A stretch of 64,000 nt of DNA from Posidonia oceanica (Eukaryota > Streptophyta > Magnoliopsida > Alismatales > Posidoniaceae): the NCBI GenBank assembly GCA_037176725.1, contig JAZBRS010000026.1:59126501-59190500 (forward strand), read 5' to 3'. Under the pieces are notes generated by a model. It was not told the origin of the DNA. It ran no database searches and saw only the letters and a list, made by a program, of their open reading frames with translations. This document shows, in pieces, positions 21,566 through 33,050 of the stretch. Positions within the stretch are counted from its first letter, which is position 1. Each line of letters opens with the position of its first letter. The position numbers were made by a program, and so were the translations under genes.

Positions 21566-22732
21566 GGCGTCTATCGCCTACGGGCAAATAGCAAAGGCAA
21601 GCAATTGCCGACATCCGGCATATGCGAGCGAGTTTTACATGGCATAAAAGCAAGGCGGTCGACAAGGCGGGGCGGCGGCAAGCGAGCGGCACAGCCCTCT
21701 GCTGAACTACAACCAAGTCGTCGCTGAGAGCAGCAACTGACCTTGGTCGCCAATGTGAGTGGCGCTAGGACCAGTCGCCGGGCTCTCAGGCGACAGGGCC
21801 ATGCACAGTGTTGCCAAGTAGGGGCCTTTGCTACAGAAAACAAGGCACGTGGACTATGCGAAATCTAGAACTAAGCATGCAGAAATACGGAGGGCATATC
21901 CACGATCAAAACCATGCAGTTGCTTTGCAAAATGGCAATATGGGTCACGAGCTACAATGGTCTAAATTCCGACTGGCGGGCTGCTGAAAATACAGTTGGG
22001 TCGCCTATGTGAGAGGCAGCCCAACTGGCAGTCCTTGGCCAAACTTCAAAGCCAGATCTCGCACCCAAACCATGCAAGATTTGAAAACTAATGATGCAAA
22101 CATGCAGAGCAATAAACCACGATTACAATGAAACAAAAATCATGCAAATCGGAGGTCCGGGAAGCGAGATACACCGGTGCAAAGTTCAGCCGGTGATTTG
22201 CTTAAGTTGCAAGTTAGTCGCCGCCTAAAGCGGCATCACCTCTGCAACTCGGCAGATCAAATGGCAGACTTTGGAGCCAAATCCCGCTCCACACACGATG
22301 AAAAAATAACAAGTAAGCATGCAAAGCTAAAGATCAAACAACCAGCAATGCAAGAAAACAAACAGCATGCAAAAAGGTGGCCTGGATCGGCTGGAGCGTC
22401 GGCCCAAAGATCGACCGACGACAGTTGCAGTTGCAGGTCAGTCGCCACTCAGAGTGGCGTCTGACCTGGCAGTCTGGTGGACGAACTTCAACGGTGAACT
22501 ACGAGCTCTACACGATGTGGAAAAAGCTAGGGAGGATTTGAAAATGTCGACGACGTTTCCACGAGTCCAGCCACACCTTCAGTGTGGGAAATGGTGGCTT
22601 GGAGCATTCCAACCACCTCTGCCTCTTTGCATCGCCGTGGCTTGCCGGGGGTCGGCCGTGCGAGCGGCCAATGACCCGACAACTTGGCTGGGAAGCGTCG
22701 TGGGAGCGAAGGGAATGCGAGGGAATGCTTGC
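21566..22732 (-). repeat. LTR fragment VII (minus) with GTCGCC/GGCGAC hairpins
   Basis: On the minus strand this reads as T-rich, TTGCATGC-containing sequence like the middle of fragment VI, and its right end (22590-22700) is similar to the inverse of 19620-19690. It carries its own hairpins near 21742, 21993, 22210 and 22434, about 220-250 bp apart. The join with fragment VI near 21565 is abrupt. No coding region is supported. Confidence 0.5.
22434..22468 (+). repeat. Long hairpin CAGGTCAG-T-CGCCACT / AGTGGCG-T-CTGACCTG
   Basis: Arms 22434-22449 and 22453-22468 pair over 15 of 16 positions, the exception being a T-T mismatch at 22442/22460, around a 3-nt loop CAG. Related weaker hairpins are CAGTTGGG 21993-22000 with CCCAACTG 22020-22027, and GCCGC/GCGGC near 22215-22230. 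Confidence 0.9.
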
Positions 22733-23439
22733 TATAGTGATCACGGTGTTTAGATCGTCCATGCACACTGCTAAAAGCTCACGTGCACCGATAAGAATCA
22801 GGTTCACTATTAGCGGCTATGTTTGAGGAGGAAAGCTCAACTTGAAAACACTTAAAGTAGGGAAAAAAGAAAAGAAAAGAAGAAGATAAGACAAATCAGA
22901 GTCGCCACCGTGTCTATTATCAGGAGACAAGGAAAATCGGGGAAATGAGTGAATAATCACGCAAAACCAAGCAAATGATGCAATGCAAAGCAATGTAAGA
23001 GAAAAGAGATGCAAATGAATGCAAATGATATGACTCATGCCTAGGATAAGGGCAATATGACCATTACAGGCCAAAAGACTGGGCAAGGACTCCTGTTACG
23101 TGCGGGGAAGGTGTTAGGCACCCCCGACACGCCCGAGAATCGGTCTTTCTAGGCTTACGCTCGCATACACAGGGAAATGCAGACTTGAATGCCGAAGTGC
23201 CATGAATGCCTAAATGGATGCTCATAGGTGTGCTCTAAGTGATGGAATGCAATGTAAGGAATTAAACGTGCTATCTAAGCGCTCAGCAACGCTGTCGGTA
23301 TTTCGAACTGGGCGAACCCTAGCTCGTGAGAACTCCAGGCAGTAAGCATCACTGCCCTATATGCAAATGCTGGCGAAAGAACAAAACATCGGTAAAACCA
23401 AGCAATGTAGGCGACATGCAAGTGAAAACAGCATAAATC

Positions 23440-23730
23440 ACGCAAAATGGTGCAAGAAAACAAGATCGGCACGCAAAACGGTGCAAGAAACAAAGCCAGC
23501 ACGCAAAACGGTGCGAAAAACAAAGTGGGCACGCAAAACGGTGCCAAAACAAAACCAGCACGCGAAACGGTGTGAGAAACAAAGCAAGCACGCAAAACGG
23601 TGCCAAAGCGAAGTGGGCATGCAAAACGGTGCGAAAGACATAGCGGGCACGCAAAACGATGCCAAAAGCGAAGCAGGCATGCAAAACGGTGCCAAAGCAA
23701 AGCAGGCACGCAAAACGGTGCCAAAGCAAG
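23440..23730 (-). repeat. 30-bp tandem repeat in U5 of LTR II
   Basis: ACGCAAAACG recurs at 23471, 23501 and 23531 and onwards, about nine to ten 30-bp units with GGTGC and AAACAAAG in the spacers. It is the counterpart of 15180-15400. Long frames on both strands here are repeat artefacts. Confidence 0.9.
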
Positions 23731-23862
23731 CGAAATAAATCATCGATAAAGCCATGTAGATGCAGATGCAAAGAGGAAGAGTAAGAGAAGCAAAGGGGAG
23801 GCAAACGGTGCAAGTGTAAAGACAAGCGCTACTTAAGGGCCACGCAATGTAGGTGTGAAGAC

Positions 23863-24189
23863 CTACAAAGGGGAAAGGAAGCAAGTGGAAGGATTGCCAC
23901 TGTTTTGTGACTGTTTCCTACTAATCTGTCCCACGATGTGTCTCGCATGCTGTCAAAAGCTCGCGGTGCGATCGGATCGTGGAAAAGGGGGAAGAAAGTC
24001 GCAATTAGTAGTGAATCCGGGGGAAACACAACCCAAAACACTGAGAGTACGTGAAAAGGAGAGATAGAGTTGATGAGCAAGAAGAGGAAGTCCTAATCTA
24101 CGTGCTCGAGAAGACGAGAAGCAAAAATAATGCATGCAATGTAAATGGTGTGCAAATGAAATGCTGTGCAGGAGTTTAGGAGGACTTAC
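23863..24189 (-). other. Intron-like segment inside LTR II (327 nt)
   Basis: On the minus strand the donor is CCAAG/GTAAGTCC (GT at 24189-24188), a near-consensus plant 5' splice site, and the acceptor is CCCTTTGTAG/GTCTTC (AG at 24... see coordinates, ending 23863). The length equals that in LTRs I, III and IV copy 1. Confidence 0.45.
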
Positions 24190-26818
24190 CTTGGAGATCT
24201 GAGAAATGCTTGATCTGCATTGAAGTGCGCTCCACCGGGGTTGTCCAGGTAGCTTGGTTGAGAAGATCCAGCGGCCCGATCAGAAGATATGCAGGCTTCA
24301 AGGCAGAAGGGGCCAAGAACAGGGGAGAAGAATGGATCTAAGTGTAAAAGAGGTCCTAGGGGTGTGCAAAACGGGTCCTCCCACGTATAGGGGAGCTAGG
24401 GGTGCTTAAGTGTGTGCAAAGAGTGCTAAATGCAAAGATGCATGGGTGTAATGCATGCAAAAATGCAAGAAAGGACCTAAGAGTGACTTTTCAGAAAAGC
24501 TAAGGACCTATATGCAAGTTTTTGAAAAAGTTAAGGACCTAAATGCAAGAGTTTTGAAAAGTTAGGGGCTTATATACAAGGTTTTTGAAAACTTGAGGGT
24601 CTGAATGCAATTAAAACAAAATGCAGGGTCTAGAATGCAATTTAATAAGGAAAACATGCATTTAAATGAGTTTTGTAAACATGAGAAGGACTAATGTGTA
24701 ATTTTGAAACATGCAGGGGCTAAAATGCAATTTTATATGGTAAAATGCAGAAAAAATGGGTTCTGTGAATGTAAACAGTGGACCTATGTGTGATTTTGAA
24801 ATATGCAGGGGCTAAAATGCAATTTTATAAGCAAAAGTATGCATTTAAATGAGTTTTGTAAACATGCAGAGGACCTATGTGCAATTTTGAAACATGCAAG
24901 GGCTAAAATGCAATTTTATAAGCAAAAGTGCAAGAAAAATGATGCTATGCATGTAGATGAAGGACCTAAGTGCAAAAATGAAGAAAGACAGGATAAAAAT
25001 GCAATGTAGTAAGAAAAATATGGACATAAAATGATTTAACAACAGATCAGAGAACTAAATAGAAAATAAAATAAAGATCAGGACTGAAATGCAATTTAAT
25101 AAGATAAAAATAGAAGATTAAATGAGATTATCAACCAAAGGACTAACATGCAAAAATAAAGAGATGCTGGACCGGAAAATAAAGATCAAAAACTATATTT
25201 GAACTACAACAGGACCATAATGTAAATAAAATAAATAGCAGGACTGGAAATTAAAAAGACAAAAACTTAAATGAACTAGAACTAGACTAGAATGTAAATA
25301 AAATAAATAACTGGGCTGGAAACAAAGAAAAGTAAAGAAACTGTAACAGTAGAGGACCTAGGAGCAAATAAAAAAACATGCTGGGCGTAAACTAAAATAA
25401 AACTTAAAGAAATACACAGTAGTTGGACTAACATGCAAATAAACAGATCTTTAGGTTTTTCATGCAATTTCATAAGATTTTAATTCAAACTTAAATGATT
25501 CTTAAACGATGGCAAGACTGGAAAGCAATAAAATAAATCAACAAGGTAAATATGCAATATATGGTAAAATAGCCATGGTAAGGAAAAATAACTGCATAGT
25601 AAATGGAGGAAGAAGGGGCCACTGTAGCACAGTGCTGACAGTGGTCGGAGAGGGCAGAAATGGGGTGTTGGAGAGGCGCAGAACGGCCGGGGGCCTTCGC
25701 CGGAGACATGTGGAGACCGGAGCGACGTCGGCGGGCGATGACACGGCCTGAAGATGATCGGAGACGACGACGGAGGTCTGCAGCGTGTCCGGAGGCAGAC
25801 CGGACGACTGGAGCGACGTCGGAGGAAGCTAGGGGCATGGCTGTGCTCCTGGAGGTTCCCCGAAGCTCATGCGATCGACGGAGCGACGTTCTGCAACTGG
25901 AGCAGCGGTTCTGGTCCGGAGCTCGTCGGAGAAGAAAGGGAGACGGCGGCGCTGACTTCGGGCGGCAGGTTGCAGAAAGCTAAACTAATGGGCGGAAAAG
26001 CATACAGAAGAAGAAACTAGGCTAATGGGAGAGAGGGGTACCTGTTTCGCTGGCTGGAACGTCCCCCTGACGTGGGTGGGTTCTGCAGATGCCAACGGTG
26101 GTCGTCTGGTTGATGCAGGCGTCGTCAGCGGCTCGCGGGCGCTTGGAACGTGGAGTCCTCCGGAGCTTGGTGGATGGTTGGACTGAAGCTTCGTGGACCG
26201 GGGTGACGAACGGCACTTTTGGGTGCACAGCTGGTCGTATGAGGTGGGGAGTGAGGTCTGTTGCTCTCTGGATCAAGTGGAGGCTGCCGGTGGACTTCTG
26301 GAGGCTCAGGGATGGGTTCTGGATGGTTAGGTTAGGTCGTGGAGGCTTGGAAAAGGAGTTGGCTGATGTGGTGTTTTCTGGATCAGAAGGGAGGCTAAGT
26401 GTTTGTAGTGGATGAAGCAGTCTGTGGTGAGCTGCTGGAGTGGAGCTTAGGGGGGTTGGAAAGGTGATGTTCTAGTGGATTAGAGGGTGGAGTTTGGGAA
26501 GGAGTAGAGGCCTGTGGTGTCGGGAATTTTTGGGGAGGTAGAGTTGGGTCGCTGCTGTGGTTTCAGGGTATTCGGGGGTGATTTTGGGTTGGAAATGGCT
26601 GCAGAATGGGTGGAGTGTAATGCTGGAAGTTGGGTGGATTTGGGGGATGGATTTGGAGTGATTGGAGGGCTGTGAAGGCTAGTTTCAGGTGGAAAGGAAG
26701 AGGAGGAAGAGGTTTGATCTCTGGCAGAGGAAGAGGAGGAGAATTGGGAGCTCTCGTGCTCTCAAGGTGCTCTCTCTCTGGGTTGGCAAAGGTGTCGAAG
26801 GAGGGGCTGGAACTGAGG

Positions 26819-26824
26819 CTTTAT
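26819..26824 (-). promoter_or_regulatory. Candidate TATA box of LTR II
   Basis: ATAAAG in the minus-strand context CTGATAAAGCC, 1762 bp from the LTR start, at the position equivalent to TATAAG in LTR I and ATAAAAG in LTR III. Confidence 0.4.
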
Positions 26825-28586
26825 CAGGGCACGAAGCTACGAGTGGGTGCAGGCTGAGGGATTCAAATCCCACCAGCGCAAGCACTAGAGCTGATGGAGA
26901 GGCGGCCGGCAAGGAGACGGGCAGTAAATGCCCCCCCGGAAGAACCGCTGAGAGAAGAGAGAGGAAGAGCGAGCTGTTGGTGGATTGGATGGCGAGGGAG
27001 AAGTATTCAAACGGGGGGAGAACTGTGCAGCTCGCGGGAAGAAAACAGAAGCTGAAGAAGGAGAAGGAAGAAGAAAAGAAGAAGGGTGAAGCTGGCCGTG
27101 GGCCGGGCCTGGCGTGCGAGGAGAAAAAATAAAAGAAAAAAGAAAAGAAGGAAGGAGGGAAGGGCTGCTGCAAACGGGCTGGGCCGGCAAAATAGAAAAA
27201 TAAATGGAATTTAAAAGGAAAGAGGAAGAAAGGAAGAAAAGGAAAGGAAGAAGAGGAAGAAGAAGAAAATTAAAATAGAAAAGATTTGAAAATGTTTTTA
27301 AAGTAGTTGTTTTTAAGTTAAGTTTTTTAATTTGGTTTTTAAGGATTGTTTTTAAACTGATTAGGGTTAGAAGGAGTTTAGTCTTTGATTTAAGTTTCTT
27401 AGAATTTTCTTTAAGTCTTCTTTAATTTGTTTTTTGATTTTGTTTAAATGTTTGTTAAGTTTTTTAATTGTTTTTTAGTTAAGTTTTTCTTGTTAAGTTT
27501 TTTCTTTTTCTTTTTTAATTAAGTTTTTTAGGCTTGTATTAGGCTTTAATTGTTTCTTTTAGATTTGTTAAGTTAAGTTTTTTCTTAATCACTTGTCTTA
27601 GTATTTTTAATTGTTTCCTTCTTCTTTAGGATTTGTTTTTGATTATTTTTAATAGGGTTTTTACTTTTGGTTTGTTTTGATTATATTTTGGTTTTTGCTT
27701 GATTTTATAGCATTTTCTTTTTGTTTGTTTTGTATTTTTTAGATTGCATTCTTAGTTTCCCTTTTTAGTTAGATTTAGTTAGGTTTTTGTTTTTAATTGC
27801 TTGTTTAAGTTTTTTTAATTATTTCTTTTTAGGATTTTGATTTGTTTTTCTTTTGTTTTAAAGTTTTTAAAGGTTTTTTAAGGATTTAGTGGAAGAAAGG
27901 AAAAGAAGAAGAAGATGAAGAAGAAAAGGAAGAATTGGAGCAGGAAAGAAGATAGGGAGGAGTGGAAGGAAAATAAATATTAGAAAATCCAAAGATAAGC
28001 TAAAAATAAAATAAAAATGCAAATAAAATGCAGAAGAGATAGATGCACGAGGTGGGCCCATAGCCAAGCAAGAAGAGGAGAGAGAAGGGAGTGAAAAGAA
28101 GGAGAATAAGAAGGAGAGAGAAAGGAGAGAGAAAAGAATAATTTAGGAGAGAGAAAAGGATAATTTGGAGAAATGAAGGGGTTAGAAGTTTAGAAAAGAG
28201 GTGAAATTTGGTGAGTGTGTGGCCTAGGGTCTCTAGTGTTGGACCTAGGGTTTGGATTTGGATTTTGTAAGGTTTTGCAAGGTTTTGGAAGGATTTTGAG
28301 GTGTAGAAAAAGGGTAGTTTTACCTAGGTTTTCTAGGGTTTTTGGGAGTGGTTTTGGTTTGAAAATTCTAAGGGTTTTTGGTGGGTTTTCTAAGTTAGGA
28401 AGGGTGAGTTTTTCAATGGTTTTTGGATAGTTTTTGGGCTTGGAAAATGGGTGTGATTCTAGGTTAGGTTTGGGCTTGATTTGAAGAGAAGGATGAAGAG
28501 AAAGGTGTAGGTTTGGATCTAGATTTGGGTTCAGAAGCCACCAGAAGATTCCAATTGATTCAGCCTGTCAAAATGGGGTGTCAACA

Positions 28587-28598
28587 GATGCTCCTCCC
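28587..28598 (-). promoter_or_regulatory. Polypurine tract, element II
   Basis: Reverse complement reads GGGAGGAGCATC directly before TGTTGACACC, with one change from the element I tract (GGGAGGGGCATC). Confidence 0.8.
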
Positions 28599-29339
28599 TG
28601 AGCGAGGTCAAGCGAAGCGAGGCCGCTACTCAGCGTTGACAAGACACCCTATCTGACCGACGGGAGTAGAAGATTGCTATTGGCGTGAGCCACTTATTCG
28701 GCGGATGCACTGAACGTCGTAGCCCGTTGCTGCAATGCAAAATGCAAATGCAATGCATGCAAATGTAGATGTTAGTAAAGTTAGATGATGCTGATGATAC
28801 TGATGCTGATGCTGATGTTGATGATGCTGATGATGTTAGGCTAGCATACAATGCATGATGCTATGCATGAGAAGATGCTGTGCTGGTGCAATGTGGTGCT
28901 GGTGTAGTGCGGTGTGATGCATGCTGAAGCGAGGGGAAGCAGAAAGTGTGATGATGCAGCGCGACAAGTTGGCTGCTTGTCCAAGCTTGCGCAACAGGGG
29001 CTCCGGAAGGACCAACGCGCTTGTCGCTCGGGCAAGTTGGTTGCTAGTCCTGGGGAGGCCAAAGGTCCTTGTCCATTTGGGACAAGTGAAAGTGAGCAGG
29101 AGCTCGCGAGGTCGCGAGAAGGGGAAAGTGCTTGCCTCCAGGCGAGGCAGCAAGCAGGCGGAAAAGGCAGGAAGGGGCAATGCAAGAAGGTGAATGCAAA
29201 TGCAGATGAATGCAAACACTAGAATGCTGTGCTAATGCAAATGGTATGCATACGCTAAAGCTTACTGCGCTGTACTCCTCTAGGGGAAAGCAGGATGGTG
29301 CATGCATGCGGAAAAGGTAGAAAATGCAATGCAATGCAA

Positions 29340-29535
29340 AAGCTGAAAGTAAAGTGCTAGAAGTAAAGTGCTGCAAGGAAAGTAATGGCTGAAAGGAAAT
29401 TGCTGAAAGTAAAGTGCTGCAAGGAAAGTAAAGGCTGAAAATAAAGTGCTGAAAGTAAAGGCTGAAAGTAAAGTGCTGAAAGGAAAGTGCTGGAAGTAAA
29501 GATGCTGGAAATAAAGATTGAAAGGAAAGTACTGA
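29340..29535. repeat. Short repeat block (GAAAGTAAAGTGCT, about 15-16 bp)
   Basis: About a dozen imperfect copies of AAAGTGCTGAAAGTA-type words. They open a minus-strand frame rich in Phe, Ser and Leu that is not a gene. The block lies in the 3'UTR of element II between the LTR and the hairpin cassettes. Confidence 0.8.
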
Positions 29536-29959
29536 GAAGTGAATATGCTGTGGATGTGCATGTGCTGGCGGGCACGAAAGGCCCGGGAGAGCGAAATACG
29601 GAAGTTGGTGTAAGGACCACAGAGGAGCAGCAGCACAATAAGGGTGCAATGTTATGCAATGGTTATGCAGGGTATAAACAGTGGAGCGCCGGGCATGCGA
29701 AACCGAGAAGACGATCCCAAGGTCGTGCACTACTGCGAGTATCATCCAAAGCCGGCAAGCTGCGAAAGTCTTGCGGGTGCTGAGGATGGTACCTTAGGCA
29801 GTACGCGAACTAGGGGTTTGAATCCTAAGCGCGCGATGCTCGGGCAATGATGAGATGCAATACTAGGACTGACTCTACAGAGGATACAAGGAAGCTATAT
29901 GATGTCATGCAATGCGAATGCTGATGCCATGCAACAAAATGCTATTAAACTACGATGAA

Positions 29960-30530
29960 ATGAGTGATAGGTTAACGGACCTATCGCCGGATAGTTAGGG
30001 CTATCAACCCGCTGAGGAGTTGACAGACTCATCATCGGATAGTTAGGGCTATCAACTCGCTGAGGAGTTAACGGACTCATCACCGGATAGTTAGGGCTAT
30101 CAGCCCGAATGAGGGTGGAAAGGGGGCGGGAATACCGAACCAGAAGGTGTGGCAGAGGTCCAGAGATGCTCCCGCGACAGTTAGGGATGTTAGCCCAATG
30201 CAGATGGAGATGGGATACCATAGGACAGCAAAAAGATGCCCTTGGTATCAGAATGATACCAGGGGATAGCCGAAGCGCCCCTGGCATCAAAATGCAAGGT
30301 GGATGAATGAATGGATGGATGATAGATTGACAGACCTATGGCCGAGCTGTTAGGGCTGCCAGCCCGATGGAAAGAGGCGGATGATACCACAAGGCAGCAA
30401 AAAAAGATGCCCCTGGTATCAGGATGATACTAGGGGACAGCCGAAGCGCCCCTGGCACCGAGATGTAAGGATGGGTGGATGATAGGTTGACGAACCTATC
30501 GCCGAGTAGTTAGGGGTGCCAGCCCGAATG
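29960..30530 (-). repeat. Hairpin cassettes in 3'UTR of element II
   Basis: A 48-bp unit beginning GGATAGTTAGGGCTATC occurs at 29989 and 30037, with a third copy after it. Within the region lie hairpins GATAGG 29966-29971 with CCTATC 29980-29985, GATAG/CTATC around TTAGGG, GATACCAGGGG 30255-30265 with CCCCTGGCATC 30278-30288, and GATAGG 30481-30486 with CCTATC 30495-30500. A similar cassette recurs at 32000-32090. Confidence 0.9.
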
Positions 30531-30639
30531 CAAGGAATGAGGAATGCAGAGAATACCAAGAAAACAGGAAACCCCCGTGATGGGTGTGCAATGGTCTCAA
30601 CGCGGGCATGCTTCGTGGTGTCACGAGGTGACAAACGAG

Positions 30640-31560
30640 GGACATGTTGGTCATCAAGGACCTACCCAACGTGGTGGGCGGCAAAACTTTGAAGAGCGCA
30701 GAGCCTCCGAGCGAGGTCAAGCAAAAGGTGCTCGTCCTAGGCTCCAGTTTTCGAAAACAAGGAGAGAAGGAGATAACAATATATTACAGCATGCATTTTT
30801 TGGTGGCTTTGGACTCAAAAGCAGCTGCTAAGAGGGTGCTTCTGCACTTTCTAACTCAGGAGACTCGATCCTCGCGCAACGCCATGCCGAGTTGTAGTCG
30901 GTGGCTCTCATTCTCACTCTTGGCTCGGGATGAGGCTATGGCTTTGCAGAGTATAGCCTTCGGCTATAGGCGGGTGGCAGAAGCGTTGGATGTAGCTTCA
31001 CAGCCTCCATCTTAATTCCTCGGGGACTGACTACCGCTTTTAACGCTTACGGAATGATATTTCTTTTCCCCTCTTGAGTGACCGAATCTACATCTAGCCT
31101 TCCAGGAAGTAAATGTTGTCTGCACCGGGGATTGGAGCGTGCTGCTGTGCTCGGAGGGTGGGGCCAGGTCCTCCCGATATGATGTCTCGTGCATTTGCCA
31201 GTGTGGCGCTTGGAGTTGATAACTGAGGTGGCTTCGACACTCGTCCGAATCACTCCTCTCTTGAGCGCCTTCTTTCAACTTCTGTCTTCATTTTTCTTTT
31301 ATGCTTAGCATGCATATCATGTTACCATATTCTTTTGCTCACATGATCTCTATTCTTTTGGATATGCATGTCTTTGCCCTCTTGGGATAGCAGTCCTGGA
31401 AGAGGCATTAAGGGTTTGGCTGATCGGCGTACACCTTCGGCCTCTGCAATGTATGCTTACAGCCTCTAGCTATGTTCTGCTCTGGTTCGGTCCTCTCCAT
31501 GATCGGTGGACTCTCTTGATAGGGTGGATCTCGCTTGTAGTGTTCTGAAACTCACGAGAT
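30640..31560. other. Unassigned stretch within element II
   Basis: This region does not show the hairpin cassettes or low-complexity bias of its surroundings and has no counterpart I could recognise in elements I, III or IV. One 123-codon plus-strand ORF (30644-31015) has ordinary composition but no motif I know. It sits where elements I and IV carry the PMD-like gene, yet I could not align it with that gene on either strand. It may be old inserted DNA or a strongly diverged part of the element. Confidence 0.3.
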
Positions 31561-32525
31561 ACTCTAATCTGCTCTGAGTCTTACTTTATAGCCACATGCA
31601 AGAGATGGCGCTGCTCGGGCGAGGCCTGCCTGAGATTGTCACTGCTTGACATCCTCCAGGCACTGCTTGTTTGTCCGTAGCCAGGTTTCTGATTATACAA
31701 ATGTTTATGGGTTTTGTAAATTTTAGAAGGGAAGGGACAAGCATGCTTTTAGGTTTTTGCATTGGTTTTGTATATTTTATGGTTTTTGGTTTAAGAAAAC
31801 ATAAAAAAGGAAAACCAATAGCCATGCGAGAAAATATTTTTGCGTTTTTTGCTTTTCTTGATTTTTTTGGTGCTTTTGTATCTTACAGGATGCAAGAAAT
31901 GATATGTATGTGCAGGAGATGATCTGCATGATGACAGATATGTGCAGGATGGCAGATATGTGCAAGAATGGCATGAATGTGTAGAAGAATATGCAGAGTG
32001 ATAGGTTAACAGACCTATCGCCGAATAGTTAGGGATATCATCCCAAGGATGACAGGTTAACGGACCTATCGCTGAGCAGTTAGGGTTGCCAGCCTAGATG
32101 CAGTGAAATGAATGCAAGAAGCAGAAAGGGATGCATGTTCTTTTTGGGTTTTGTTGATTTTATGCTTTTTATGATTTTCAGGCAAGGCGAAAAACCACAA
32201 AAACAAAACAAAACGAAAAGAAAAGACAATGCAGGAAACAAAAGAAAGGGAAGGACTTACCTGTCAGCAACCTCGGGAGGGAGGCGCTGGGTTCGCTCCT
32301 ATGCTGCTGATGCTGTCGGTGAGGTCCACTGTTAGCAGTGCGGGGAGCACTGGGGCTACTGGAGCTACTGGGGCTGCAAAAGCTGGAGGAGGAACTACCT
32401 GGATGACGCTGCACCTGGGCTTGCTGTCGACGCTGCCGTTGCATCTCCGAGTGTCCCTTAGACGAGATAGAAAGGACAGGAAAAGGGGATTACACCGATG
32501 GGATCAGAAGGATCCACCGGGGCAG

Positions 32526-33050
32526 AGCAGGACTCAACCAATAATTCTCATCATTACCTCACCCCCTCTTCTCATCATTACCTCACCCCCTCTTTATCTC
32601 ATCATTACCTCATCCCCTCTTTGCCGGCTGATAAGTCCGATATCTTATCAACTAATAATTCTCATCATTACCTCACCCCCTCTTCTCATCATTACCTCAC
32701 CCCCTCTTTATCTCATCATTACCTCATCCCCTCTTTGCCGGTCGATAAGTCCGATATCTTCTCAATCAATAACTCTCATCATGATCTCATCCCCCTCTTT
32801 AGCAATAGCTCTCATCATGATCTCATCCCCCTCTTTAGCAATAGCTCTCATCATGATCTCATCCCCTCTTTAGCAATAACTCTCATCATGATCTCATCCC
32901 CCTCTTTAGCAATAGCTCTCATCATGATCTCATCCCCCTCTTTAGCAATAGCTCTCATCATGATCTCATCCCCTCTTTAGCAATCATTCTCATCATGATC
33001 TCATCCCCTCTTTAGCAATAGCTCTCATCATTATCTCGTCCCCTCTTATC
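32526..33050 (+). repeat. TCATCATTACC-type array, element III
   Basis: Shorter version of 7741-8560: two rounds of TCATCATTACCTCA(C/T)CCCC units with GATAAG...CTTATC-like hairpins, then about nine CTCTCATCATGATCTCATCCCC units. The copy number differs from element I, showing expansion or contraction since divergence. Confidence 0.85.

Larger units (their letters stand above)
22733..28586 (-). repeat. LTR of element II (5854 bp, minus)
   Basis: The right end, read on minus, begins TGTTGACACC after polypurine tract CAGGGAGGAGCATC. The left end is placed by alignment with LTR IV: TATAGTGATCACGGTG here against TGTAATAATCCCGGTG there, so the terminal CA has become TA. It carries the same internal order as LTR I in reverse complement but is more diverged from LTRs I and III than those are from each other. 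The sequence beyond 22733 is not a primer binding site, so this is a 3' LTR. Confidence 0.85.
28587..32525 (-). mobile_element. Element II: 3'UTR part of a Tat element (minus)
   Basis: Immediately right of LTR II comes, read on minus, the polypurine tract preceded by the conserved dyad, then unique sequence, a short-repeat block, and hairpin cassettes with GATAGG...CCTATC arms. This matches the 3'UTR order of elements I and IV in general plan, though not closely in sequence. No pol or PMD-like coding remains. The minus-strand CAG/GTAAGTCC near 32258-32266 looks like a splice donor. The right end is set where plus-oriented element III repeats begin (about 32526). Confidence 0.7.

Noticed and set aside
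29044..29745. 233-codon minus-strand ORF
   Set aside because: Driven by the short GAAAGTAAAGTGCT repeats in element II 3'UTR.
32229..32873. 214-codon plus-strand ORF
   Set aside because: Its second half is the TCATCATTACC array; the first half crosses the junction of two oppositely oriented elements.
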